From: Chryseobacterium suipulveris
Lineage (GTDB): Bacteria > Bacteroidota > Bacteroidia > Flavobacteriales > Weeksellaceae
Assembly: GCF_022811685.1 (NCBI RefSeq)
Contig: NZ_CP094532.1
Location: forward strand, 2,257,501-2,321,500
Reading direction: 5' to 3'
Length of the DNA stretch: 64,000 nucleotides
Shown here: in pieces, positions 1-8,076 of the stretch
How positions within the stretch are numbered: the stretch's first letter is position 1
Layout of the letters: every line of letters starts with the position of its first letter
Translations under genes and position numbers: made by a program
The notes under the pieces: model-generated
Told to the model about the DNA's origin: nothing
The model's database searches: none
The model's input: the letters and a program-made list of their open reading frames with translations, nothing else

Positions 1-611
1 TGGACGAAAAAAAGCAAACCGTGAAAGAACTTCTGGAAGTGGTGGGTTTGACGGAATATGAAAATGTGCTCCCAAAATATCTGAGCGGCGGGCAACAGCA
101 ACGGGTTTCGATTGCGCGCGCTCTTTCGGTGATGCCGAAACTTCTTTTGCTGGACGAACCTTTCAGCAATATCGATTATTCGCGGAAAGTTGAACTTCGC
201 GAACGGCTTTTTAAGTATGTGAAGGAAAAGAAAATTTCATTAATCATCTCCACTCACGAAATTCAGGAAGTGATGCCGTGGCTGGACCAAATCGTGGTGC
301 TGCAGGATGGAAGATTAATCCAAAACGACGCCCCGGAAGAAACGTACCGAAATCCGTACAACGAATATGTAGCACGGCTTTTCGGCGAGGTGAATGTTTT
401 TAACGATGAAGAAAAGAAAGCATTTGGAGTCGAGAAAAGCTTCTACTTCCCTACCGAAATCAAAATTGCAGAAAACGGGCTTAAAGCTGAAGTTGTTGAA
501 AGCAGATTCGGCGGAAACCACTATTGGAACAAGATTTCGGCAAACGGCAAAACCTTGACTGTTTTTAGCGAACATCAACTGAAAGATTCTGTACATCTTT
601 TGTTCAAATAA
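1..611 (+). CDS. ABC transporter ATP-binding protein, 5' end outside window
   Basis: This is the C-terminal part (about 202 residues visible) of an ABC-transporter ATPase. It hydrolyses ATP to drive import through a membrane permease that is not in the window. The frame is open to the window edge, so the first in-frame GTG at 21 is not the real start. Visible are the signature LSGGQQQRVSIARAL, Walker B LLLLDEP followed by the D-loop, and the switch His in STHE. A C-terminal tail of about 80 residues resembles the TOBE-type tail of the FbpC/PotA/CysA importer class. Substrate is unknown; iron(III), polyamine or sulfate are family possibilities. Walker A lies upstream of the window. Confidence 0.85.
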   Translation, partial: DEKKQTVKELLEVVGLTEYENVLPKYLSGGQQQRVSIARALSVMPKLLLLDEPFSNIDYSRKVELRERLFKYVKEKKISLIISTHEIQEVMPWLDQIVVLQDGRLIQNDAPEETYRNPYNEYVARLFGEVNVFNDEEKKAFGVEKSFYFPTEIKIAENGLKAEVVESRFGGNHYWNKISANGKTLTVFSEHQLKDSVHLLFK

Positions 612-915
612 AATTGGATTTCTTTTTTGAAAATCGAAAAATATTTGTATCTTTATTCCTCCCAAATAAGGAAATTTTTGGTTAATTCTCTTTCTGCCTT
701 TAAGACGAAATTAGCTCGATGCACTCGACAACCAGTCTTTAGAAATGGAACCCTGTCCAAATCTTTCCTTTTTTTTTATTTCCTAAAGAACTGTGCTAAA
801 CCATTGTGTTTTCTGCTGTTTTTTGATTTGCTTTATATTTTAAAGCATAAAAAATCATGAACTTTTGAAAAAAAACCGTAATTTAGAGCACTTTAATTTA
901 ACCCAAAATATTTCT
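612..915. other. intergenic region upstream of the T9SS protein
   Basis: About 300 bases, rich in T tracts, between the ABC ATPase stop and the ATG at 916. No convincing gene was found. A reading frame at 627-860 has a composition unlike its neighbours and no family resemblance. A promoter-like pair lies at 627-655, which would leave a long 5' leader of about 260 nt. Confidence 0.5.
627..655 (+). promoter_or_regulatory. candidate Bacteroidetes promoter
   Basis: TTG at 627-629, an 18-nt spacer, then TATCTTTA at 648-655. This matches seven of the eight positions (TA..TTT plus the two free bases) of the Bacteroidetes -7 element TAnnTTTG with a -33 TTG. It would drive the T9SS gene at 916. This is pattern inference only. 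Confidence 0.3.
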
Positions 916-3816
916 ATGAAAACAAAATTTTACCGTCTGCTAACGCTCGCTGCATTCCTCACGGTTGCTTTGTTCAGCGCGCAAGATGCAAAGGGACCAA
1001 CCTTCATCGGTACTGCCGACAAAATGTTTGTTGCTCCCGCAATTTCCACGCTGAAGAATCCTGAGGTCTTCGTGAGTGTGGAAAAAGAAATGAAAGACCG
1101 ACGTTTCTACAAACACGAAATCGTACCGGGAAAAGACCCGCAGAAAACTGACGACCATTTCGTACTGAACCGTCACGAACTTGAAGGAAAGATCCCCGGA
1201 AAAACGCCAAGTCTTGTTTTTGATGCGGCTGCTTCTACTTCGCAACCAACAGACCCTGCCTTAGCAGTGGGACCCGATCACGTATTTGTGGTATTCAACA
1301 CCGGTTTCATTATTTATGACAAAAACGGAACTGCTTTGACCGGTCAATTGACCCCATCAAACATTTTCGGAACCAACGGGTGCTGCGACCTTACTGCTTC
1401 TTATGACCATGTTGCTCAAAGATGGGTTGTATCGCTTCTTGGAAATGGTGCTTATGTTGCTGTTTCGAAAACCAGCAATCCTGTAACTACTCAATGGAAT
1501 GTTTACCAGTATTCGGCAGTGAACGACTACCAGAAACTTTCTGTGTGGAGCGACGGATATTATATGACAGACAACACCTCATCAACCAACAAGATTTATG
1601 CTTTCGAAAGAGAAAAAATGCTTGCAGGTGATCCGGCAGCAAAAATCCTTGCGTTTCCTTTACCGGGAATCGTAACTTCAGGATTTTTCAGCCCACAATT
1701 TCTGACACTTTCTGATACCAACGCACCGTCTCCAGGAAATGTGCCTGTAGTCTATATGCAGGATGATGCTTGGAGCGGAGTATCGCAGGATCATATCAAA
1801 TTATGGAATCTTAATGTAAACTGGGCAACTCCAGCGAGTTCGACCATTTCTCAACCAGTTCAGATTAACATCCAACCTTTTATTGGTGTTTTTGACGGAG
1901 GAAGTTTTTATAATTTGGTGCAGCCGAATGGAGGAGCAACGATTGATGCGCTTCAGGCAACTATCATGAATCAGGCGCAGTTCAGAAAATTTGCGACCCA
2001 TAACTCCGCAGTATTCAATTTCGTGGTTGACACAGATGCCTCTGCCGCAAAAAGAGCGGGAATCAGATGGATTGAACTTCGACAGTCGGGAGACGGACAA
2101 CCTTGGTCGCTCTATCAAGAAGGAACCTATACTGCAGCCGCAGGAAAACATGCATGGAACGCAAGTTTGATTATGGATATGCAGGGAAATATCGGTATGG
2201 GATATACCGCAATGGGCGGAACAGCAAATAAGTTTGTCGGTTCCTACTATACTGGCCGAAAAGCCAATGATCCACTTGGAACAATGACTATTGCTGAAAC
2301 CATCATCAAAGAAGGAAACGCAAATATTCCTGGAGGAAGATATGGTGACTACTCAAAAATCGACATCGACCCATCCGACAACAAGACGATGTGGTACGAC
2401 ACCGAATACATGAATAACGGCAGAAAAAACGTGATCGGTGTTTTCAAGATCGCGCCTAACTATTTGAAAGATGTAGGCGTGGTGAGTATTGATACTCCGG
2501 TAACCGGAGCTTTAACCAATGCTGAAACTGTAAAAGTTAAAATCTATAATTTCGGTGAAAACCCACAATCTAACATTCCGGTTTCGTTCAAAGTTAATGG
2601 TGCCACAATTGCCACAGAAACCTATACAGGAACTATCGCGCCAGCTGCAACTGTTGACTATACCTTTACTGCAAAAGCAAATCTCAGCACTGAAGGACAG
2701 ACTTATGCAATCGCGGCGGAAACTTCTCTCGCAGGTGACGAAGACCTTACCAATAATGGTATTACTAAAAACGTAACTCACGTCTTCCAATGGGATGCGA
2801 GCATGGACGAAATCACAGCTCCAGTTTCCGGCGGATTCCTGAACTCACAACCGATCAAGGTGAAAGTTTCCAACAAAGGAACACAAACCATTACCAGTCT
2901 TCCTGTTGCTTATAATGTGGACGGCGGATCATGGGTGAACGAAACCATCACAACCCCGATTCCTGCAGGTGGAACATTTGATTACACTTTCACTGCACCG
3001 TTTAATTTCTCGCAGATCAAATCCTACAATGTGACCGCGAAAACGATGCTACCAAATGATTCTGTTCCAACCAATGACGAGATCAGCAAAACGGTTGTGA
3101 ATTCTGCTTGCTACACCTCTACCAATAATACCCAATACCCGATTGGACCAGGTTCCGGTGTGGTAACGAATTCAGTAATCAGCCAAACCGGTATTGGTAA
3201 TATTACTAAGGTTAAAGTAAAAGTGAACCTTACACACACCTGGGTTGGAGATGTTGAAATGAAATTAATCGGACCAGACAATACCGAGGTAATGCTTGCC
3301 AACAGAAGAGGTTCTTCTGGAGACAACTACACGAATACCATTTTTGATGACGATGCTACAACTGCCATTTCTTCTGGAACCCCTCCTTTTACGGGAACAT
3401 TCAAGCCAGAGTCACCACTTTCTGCTTTCAACGGAAAACCAATCACCGGAAACTGGACACTGAGAATCACCGACAAAGCAAACGGGGACGGAGGACAGTT
3501 ACTAAACTGGTCACTGGAACCATGTTCCGATGCAGTACTTGCAGTTTCCCAAACCGATGTTGATAGCAATAAAGTGCAGGTAGTGAACGTTGGAAACAAC
3601 AAATTCAAAGTGATATTGAAAGACAAAGCCATTACCGGAAACGTTAACATGAACCTGTATAACGGTGCAGGACAACAAGTTTTGGTTAAGAGACTAAACA
3701 AAACTACCGGCGAATACTCTACAGAATTCGATATGTCGTATGCTCCGAAAGGACTTTACATCGTTAAGCTTTCCGACGGAACCAACAACTTCTCGAAGAA
3801 AATTCTGGTAAAATAA
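916..3816 (+). CDS. T9SS-secreted protein with CARDB repeats and P (proprotein convertase) domain
   Basis: A secreted protein of 966 residues. The ATG at 916 is chosen because it starts a clean signal peptide (MKTKFYRLLT..., cleavage near residue 22). An in-frame TTG at 865 would only add a non-signal leader. An unassigned N-terminal half is followed by two CARDB-like beta domains (about residues 518-620 and 627-725). Next comes a P/Homo B domain (about 731-875) with the typical GNWTLRITDKANGDGG and LNWSL motifs. The C-terminus (about 885-966) ends GLYIVKLSDG...KKILVK, as in type A sorting domains, but lacks the usual YPNP motif. No protease catalytic domain is visible, although P domains normally accompany peptidases. 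It probably crosses the outer membrane by T9SS and is attached or released at the surface. Confidence 0.85.
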   Translation: MKTKFYRLLTLAAFLTVALFSAQDAKGPTFIGTADKMFVAPAISTLKNPEVFVSVEKEMKDRRFYKHEIVPGKDPQKTDDHFVLNRHELEGKIPGKTPSLVFDAAASTSQPTDPALAVGPDHVFVVFNTGFIIYDKNGTALTGQLTPSNIFGTNGCCDLTASYDHVAQRWVVSLLGNGAYVAVSKTSNPVTTQWNVYQYSAVNDYQKLSVWSDGYYMTDNTSSTNKIYAFEREKMLAGDPAAKILAFPLPGIVTSGFFSPQFLTLSDTNAPSPGNVPVVYMQDDAWSGVSQDHIKLWNLNVNWATPASSTISQPVQINIQPFIGVFDGGSFYNLVQPNGGATIDALQATIMNQAQFRKFATHNSAVFNFVVDTDASAAKRAGIRWIELRQSGDGQPWSLYQEGTYTAAAGKHAWNASLIMDMQGNIGMGYTAMGGTANKFVGSYYTGRKANDPLGTMTIAETIIKEGNANIPGGRYGDYSKIDIDPSDNKTMWYDTEYMNNGRKNVIGVFKIAPNYLKDVGVVSIDTPVTGALTNAETVKVKIYNFGENPQSNIPVSFKVNGATIATETYTGTIAPAATVDYTFTAKANLSTEGQTYAIAAETSLAGDEDLTNNGITKNVTHVFQWDASMDEITAPVSGGFLNSQPIKVKVSNKGTQTITSLPVAYNVDGGSWVNETITTPIPAGGTFDYTFTAPFNFSQIKSYNVTAKTMLPNDSVPTNDEISKTVVNSACYTSTNNTQYPIGPGSGVVTNSVISQTGIGNITKVKVKVNLTHTWVGDVEMKLIGPDNTEVMLANRRGSSGDNYTNTIFDDDATTAISSGTPPFTGTFKPESPLSAFNGKPITGNWTLRITDKANGDGGQLLNWSLEPCSDAVLAVSQTDVDSNKVQVVNVGNNKFKVILKDKAITGNVNMNLYNGAGQQVLVKRLNKTTGEYSTEFDMSYAPKGLYIVKLSDGTNNFSKKILVK

Positions 3817-3840
3817 TTAATGTGAAATACTAACCAAAGA

Positions 3841-3870
3841 AGCTGCTGAGAAATTCAGCAGCTTTTTTTT
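3841..3870 (+). terminator. rho-independent terminator
   Basis: Perfect 9-bp stem AGCTGCTGA / TCAGCAGCT with a 5-nt loop, followed by eight T. It lies 24 nt after the stop of the T9SS gene and separates it from the small lipoprotein gene. Confidence 0.9.
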
Positions 3871-3883
3871 AAAACCTATTGAG

Positions 3884-4186
3884 ATGAAAATAGTAATATT
3901 GTGTTCCCTGTTTACAGTATTTTCCTGCACAACAATTTCGCAGAACACAGTCAGCACAAATCCTGGTCCGGAAAAATTTACGGAAATGACCGCCATTAAG
4001 AAAGACAAATGCCAGTTTCTGCTGAAAGATCAGTCGCAGCAACAATACGAAGTTCAGAACATCACCTCAAGAATTGTGGGACTGAAAGACGGCCAAAAAG
4101 TTTGGATTACGTACCAACCATTAAGAAGAATGTCTCAATGCGGCGCACAACCGATTGAGATCACGGAAGTTTATCAGGGAAAATAA
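3884..4186 (+). CDS. small putative lipoprotein, function unknown
   Basis: A protein of 100 residues with a short hydrophobic N-terminus (MKIVILCSLFTVFSC) ending in a plausible lipobox cysteine at residue 15. It is therefore probably exported and lipidated. The rest is a small hydrophilic domain with two further cysteines (CQFLLK and SQCGAQ) and a beta-rich pattern. I do not recognise a family. It lies between two hairpins: the upstream terminator at 3841 and the convergent one at 4193. It therefore looks monocistronic, and the ATG at 3884 has the purine-rich stretch TTGAG just before it. Confidence 0.65.
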   Translation: MKIVILCSLFTVFSCTTISQNTVSTNPGPEKFTEMTAIKKDKCQFLLKDQSQQQYEVQNITSRIVGLKDGQKVWITYQPLRRMSQCGAQPIEITEVYQGK

Positions 4187-4192
4187 AAACAG

Positions 4193-4220
4193 AAAACCGG
4201 AGCAAAACTTCGGTTTTTTT
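4193..4220. terminator. convergent terminator
   Basis: AAAACCG / CGGTTTT stem with an 11-nt loop and a T run on the plus side and an A run on the other side. It lies exactly between the converging small lipoprotein gene and phnA, so it can serve both strands. Confidence 0.75.
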
Positions 4221-4551
4221 ATGCTTTCTTCACAAATTCAGATTTCAGCGCCATCGAACCGAAACCGTCGATTTTGCAGTCGATATTGTGGTCGGAATCT
4301 GGGCGGAGACGGATGTTCTTCACCTTTGTTCCCGCTTTCACCGGTTTGGGCGCACCTTTCACCGGCAAATCTTTAATCACCGTCACGGAATCGCCATTTT
4401 GCAGCTCATTTCCGTTTGAATCAAAAACTTTCTCGGCACTGTCGGTCTCCTTTGGATCCCACTCTTGGAAACATTGGGAGCAAACCATCAGATTATCCTG
4501 CTCATAAGTAAACTCCGATTGGCATTTCGGGCAAAGTAGTGTGTCGCTCAT
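4219..4551 (-). CDS. phnA: PhnA/YjdM family zinc-ribbon protein
   Basis: 110 residues, the usual length for the PhnA (YjdM) family. The N-terminal zinc ribbon shows CPKC (residues 7-10) and CSQC. The C-terminal PhnA domain has the conserved [19 protein letters not shown] and [18 protein letters not shown] motifs and ends [19 protein letters not shown]. Despite the name, the family is widespread outside phosphonate operons. No phosphonate genes are nearby, so the physiological role remains open. It stands alone, with the repeat-rich spacer upstream. Confidence 0.92.
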   Translation of the reverse strand: MSDTLLCPKCQSEFTYEQDNLMVCSQCFQEWDPKETDSAEKVFDSNGNELQNGDSVTVIKDLPVKGAPKPVKAGTKVKNIRLRPDSDHNIDCKIDGFGSMALKSEFVKKA

Positions 4552-5172
4552 TTTTTTCTTTTTTGCAAAAATAGGACTTTAATTTTAGTGGAAACCGCTT
4601 CAAAGAGATTATGAAATTATTTTGCCACTATAATCTTGCCACTAATGCACGAATGAAAAATCCAAAATAATAAACCGCAAAGATTTTCTTTCAAGACTCA
4701 AAATAAAGTTAAACAAAGATTGCGGATAAATCCGTTGATTAACCTCGCTTCAATAATTCGGTTTACCGGGGAAATTTTGTGTGGTTTCTCTCGCGGATTG
4801 CGGGGATTACGCTGATCTTATTTTATTTGCCACTAATGCACGAATGATGATTTCAAAACTTTTATCGCAAAGATTTCATTTTCATCATTCAAATTTTAGT
4901 CGAGAAGAGTCTTCGGATAAATCCGTTGATTAGCGCGCTTCATCAATTCGCTTTAGCGGATAAGACTTTGCCATCTTAAAATAAAGAATGATTTAGATAA
5001 TTCTTTGCAGTTTATATTCTCGCAGATTGCGGGGATTGCAGGGATTGCGCTGATCGTGAACTTTGGCAAAGTTGATAACCTCAATAGTTGAAATCTAAAA
5101 GATAATTATTACATCAATCAAATGTTAACAATTTTATAAAAACGGTAGATTTTACCTTGAAACAAATTAATC
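4552..5172. repeat. two tandem copies of a ~190-bp dispersed composite repeat
   Basis: No gene is seen here. Copy 1 begins with TTGCCACTAATGCACGAAT at 4636-4654 and copy 2 with the same 19 bases at 4827-4845. Both continue in the same order: CGCAAAGATTT, then GGATAAATCCGTTGATTA, then CGCTTC..CAATTCG, then TCTCGC.GATTGCGGGGATT.CGCTGATC. Copy 2 ends near 5060. The blocks are diverged, so this is an old duplication. The same element occurs in the opposite orientation at about 13050-13265. Confidence 0.8.
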
Positions 5173-5202
5173 TTGAATTACACTCAATAAAATTTATATT
5201 TC
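5173..5202 (+). promoter_or_regulatory. candidate promoter of the broken TPR gene
   Basis: TTG at 5173-5175, a 19-nt spacer, then TATATTTC at 5195-5202. This has one mismatch to the Bacteroidetes -7 consensus TAnnTTTG and sits 38 nt before the ATG at 5240. Confidence 0.45.
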
Positions 5203-5239
5203 ATCATCAATTTCCACCTGTTCGCCATGTAAAACCTCA

Positions 5240-5836
5240 ATGAGTAGCATTAAAAAAATTGCTTTATTTTCTGCTGCCGGTTCTTCTTTCCGTGAATGCA
5301 TTTGCCCAAAAAGACAGAACTCAAGACAGTTTGCAAAATATTCTGAAGAAAAACCCCAGCGATATTTATACACAGAAATCACTATTGTACCACTATGTGA
5401 AAAAAGCAGATACCGCACTGCTAAAAAGAGAACTCGCAAAAGCTGGTGAAACTTTTAAAAATAATGAGGATTACTCGCAGTTTGTGAAGGTCAACACAGT
5501 GTATATCGACATCATCAAAGGGAACACGGAACTTGCCACAAAAAAATCGGTGAATTTGAAAAGCACCTTTCGCCGAACAAAAATTTTCCTCTAACAACGT
5601 TTACCATAAACTCCATTAAAGGATATCTGCAGACCCGCGAAGGAAACCATCAACTTGCATTGGAAAATTACGAGAAAATCACCAATACCATTAATGAAAA
5701 CAAGCTGGAAAAGAAGCATTTCGTAACCGATTACCTGAACTATGGAAACACGCTAATTGGTTTAGGACAGTACGAGAAAGCACTGCAAATCCTTTTCGAA
5801 ACCGTATCTACCAAACGGGAAATAATATACTACTAA
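5240..5836 (+). pseudogene. TPR-repeat secreted protein, broken by two frameshifts
   Basis: The ATG at 5240 starts MSSIKK. A run of seven A (5252-5258) then shifts the frame. Removing one A joins it to a clear signal sequence (LLYFLLPVLLSVNAFAQ) and a helical domain reading QKDRTQDSLQNILKKNPSDI. A second A7 run (5540-5546) shifts the frame again. One extra A there joins it to IGEFEKHLSPNKNFPLTTF and a TPR-like stretch ending LGQYEKALQILFETVSTKREIIYY, with a stop at 5834. The product would be about 200 residues, short for a TPR protein, so 3' truncation is possible. TPR proteins of this kind are often periplasmic or sensor proteins. Both breaks fall in homopolymers, so sequencing error is an alternative to real decay. 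Confidence 0.7.
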
Positions 5837-5860
5837 AAATAATCATTCACATATCGTTCC

Positions 5861-5890
5861 AAAGCCGCCACTCGCGGCTTTGCTTTTTTT
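5861..5890 (+). terminator. rho-independent terminator
   Basis: AAAGCCGC / GCGGCTTT 8-bp stem with a 5-nt loop, then TGCTTTTTTT. It lies 25 nt after the stop of the TPR pseudogene, which suggests the gene was once a normal transcription unit. Confidence 0.85.
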
Positions 5891-6016
5891 CACATTCCAC
5901 ACAAAATTCCAGCAAACTCCTACCCTTCCAATTCCCGCCCCAACTTCCACCCAAAAACCCTATTTTTGCAGAAATTTGCAGAAAGCTGATTGCCGACTGC
6001 CGAAAGCATATAACAA

Positions 6017-7222
6017 ATGGAACTCATCCACCGCAACCTCCTGATCGGGATCCACGACTCGCTGCAGGAAACCTTCTTCGAAAAAAATAAATACGCCGAC
6101 AAAGTCATCGAGCGGCTCCTGAAATCCCACAAAAAATGGGGAAGCCAGGACAGAGCCGTGGTTTCGGAGATTTTCTATAATATTATCCGTTGGAAAAGAC
6201 GATTGGAGTATTATATGGGAGAAGGCGTGAAACCAGGCAATATCTACAAGTTGATTTTGGCGTATCTGCTGTGGAGCAAAACCCATTACAAAAAATTTGA
6301 GGAGTTTGAGGGAATCAAGATTGCCGATATTCTGACTAAACTCAAGAAAGGAACCGTTCCCACCAAAGCCATCGAATACTCGATTCCCGACTGGCTCGCC
6401 GAAACTTTAGAAAAAGAACTCGGCAAAAACTGGGAGAAGGAAATGGACGCGCTTAACGAACAGGCGCCGACAATCCTTCGTGCAAACACCTTGAAGACGA
6501 CGCCGAAACATCTCGTGGAAGAACTGAAGGAAGAAAACGTTCAAAGTTTCCAGATCAGAAACTATCCCGACGCAGTGCAGCTCGAGGAGAAGAAAAACGT
6601 GTTCCTCACCTCTGCTTTTAAGGAAGGTTTGTTTGAAGTTCAGGATGCTTCCTCGCAGAAAATCGGCGAATTCCTCGATGTGAAGGAAGGAATGCGCGTC
6701 GTAGATGCTTGCGCAGGTGCAGGTGGAAAAACTTTGCATTTGGCGGCATTGATGAAAAACAAGGGACAAATCATCGCCCTCGATATTTTCGAGTGGAAAC
6801 TGGCGGAACTGAAACGCCGCGCCAAAAGAGCCGGAGCTCACAATATTGAAACACGATTCATCGAAGACAATAAAGTCATCAAGCGGCTTCACGAAAAAGC
6901 AGACCGTCTCCTGATCGACGCGCCGTGTTCAGGTTTGGGAGTGCTGAAGAGAAACCCCGACTCCAAATGGAAAATTGACCAGGACTTCATCGACAGAATT
7001 AAAGGCGAACAGCAGCAAATCCTGCAGGACTACTCGAAAATGTTGAAGAAAGGCGGAAAAATGATTTATGCGACCTGCTCCATTTTACCCTCAGAAAACA
7101 ACAAACAGGTTGAAGTTTTTCTGAAAAACAATCCTGAATTCCAGTTAGTAAAAGACCAGAAGATAATGCCGAGTGAAGGTTTCGACGGATTTTATATGGC
7201 GCTGATCGAAAGAACTCAATAA
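6017..7222 (+). CDS. RsmB/NOP2/Sun family rRNA cytosine-C5 methyltransferase
   Basis: 401 residues. It is a SAM-dependent enzyme that methylates C5 of a cytosine in ribosomal RNA, most likely 16S rRNA as RsmB does. The SAM-binding motif DACAGAGGKT is at about residues 228-237. The two catalytic cysteines are in DAPCSG (C304) and ATCS (C354). N-terminal residues 1-140 form the NusB-like helical region found in RsmB. The ATG at 6017 follows a short repeat (GCAGAAAGCTGATTGCCGA). The PAP2 gene starts about 20 nt downstream and the three genes on this strand to 9580 could be one operon. RsmB versus RsmF specificity cannot be fixed by eye. Confidence 0.92.
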   Translation: MELIHRNLLIGIHDSLQETFFEKNKYADKVIERLLKSHKKWGSQDRAVVSEIFYNIIRWKRRLEYYMGEGVKPGNIYKLILAYLLWSKTHYKKFEEFEGIKIADILTKLKKGTVPTKAIEYSIPDWLAETLEKELGKNWEKEMDALNEQAPTILRANTLKTTPKHLVEELKEENVQSFQIRNYPDAVQLEEKKNVFLTSAFKEGLFEVQDASSQKIGEFLDVKEGMRVVDACAGAGGKTLHLAALMKNKGQIIALDIFEWKLAELKRRAKRAGAHNIETRFIEDNKVIKRLHEKADRLLIDAPCSGLGVLKRNPDSKWKIDQDFIDRIKGEQQQILQDYSKMLKKGGKMIYATCSILPSENNKQVEVFLKNNPEFQLVKDQKIMPSEGFDGFYMALIERTQ

Positions 7223-7242
7223 TCTGTAATTTGGCCAAAATA

Positions 7243-8076
7243 ATGCTTATGAACAATACAGTAACCGACAACTATGACAAGCTGAAATATTCGCTTTTTA
7301 TTTTGCCTCTGCTTTTGTTGGCCGCCATTGCATTTTATCTTTATTCGCAACATTCGCTTTCCACAGAGGGTTATATCAACATTCAGAAAGACTGGTTCTA
7401 TTCCATGAATGGCGAACTGTCACAATTCCCCGAAACGGAATTCAACCTCACGCAGATCGGCGACTCGCTGATTTCTCTTTCATTGTTGGCGGTTTTTGTC
7501 ATTTATGCCCCTAAAATTTGGGAAGCCGTAGTGTCTGCATCACTGGTTTCTTTACTTTTCTCTCAACTGTTCAAGAAACTATTTTCCGTTCCGCGACCGG
7601 CTGCAGCTTTCGACAACAGCACTTTCGAGATTATCGGCAAAACGTTGAACGGACACAGCAGTTTACCATCGGGACATTCCATCACCATTTTCACGATGCT
7701 CACTGTTTTGATGTTCGGTTTTATGCCGCAAAAACTTCTTCTAAAAATCTTTTGGTTCATCCCGTTTATCATCTTAGGATTGGTTTTGGTTCTCACCAGA
7801 GTCGGCGTTGGAGCACACTACCCGCTCGACACCATCATTGGCGGAATTATCGGCTATATCTCAGGAATTTCAGGAATCTTCATCAGCAGGAAATATAAAA
7901 TCTTCAGCTGGATCGGCAACCGAAAATTTTACCCGATTTTTATGGTGTTGTTCCTGGTTTGTGCCATCATAACCATTATTAAAATTACAGAAAACAACTT
8001 GCCCGTTTTTTACTGTTCCACTTTCAGTCTGCTTGTCGCACTGTTTTTAATCACCCGAAAATATGTTCAAAAATAA
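7243..8076 (+). CDS. PAP2-family membrane phosphatase, LpxE/LpxF-like
   Basis: 277 residues from the ATG at 7243; the second ATG at 7249 is equally possible. It is an integral membrane protein with about six hydrophobic segments. The three PAP2 acid-phosphatase motifs are all present: KLFSVPRP (about residue 110), PSGH (142-145) and RVGVGAHYPLD (186-196). Family members remove phosphate from lipid phosphates in the membrane, such as undecaprenyl pyrophosphate, phosphatidylglycerol phosphate or lipid A. The next gene overlaps this one by 14 nt and encodes a lipid A phosphoethanolamine transferase. I therefore infer lipid A dephosphorylation as the role, analogous to the lpxE-eptA pair of Helicobacter pylori. 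Direct substrate evidence is lacking. Confidence 0.85.
   Translation: MLMNNTVTDNYDKLKYSLFILPLLLLAAIAFYLYSQHSLSTEGYINIQKDWFYSMNGELSQFPETEFNLTQIGDSLISLSLLAVFVIYAPKIWEAVVSASLVSLLFSQLFKKLFSVPRPAAAFDNSTFEIIGKTLNGHSSLPSGHSITIFTMLTVLMFGFMPQKLLLKIFWFIPFIILGLVLVLTRVGVGAHYPLDTIIGGIIGYISGISGIFISRKYKIFSWIGNRKFYPIFMVLFLVCAIITIIKITENNLPVFYCSTFSLLVALFLITRKYVQK

Noticed and set aside
627..860. 77-codon frame after the ABC ATPase gene
   Set aside because: No family match, biased Phe/Leu/Lys composition from T and A tracts, and it lies over the likely promoter/leader of the T9SS gene.
4155..4376. Frame overlapping the small lipoprotein and phnA
   Set aside because: It runs antisense through phnA and out of frame through the lipoprotein gene, and is explained as a shadow of both.
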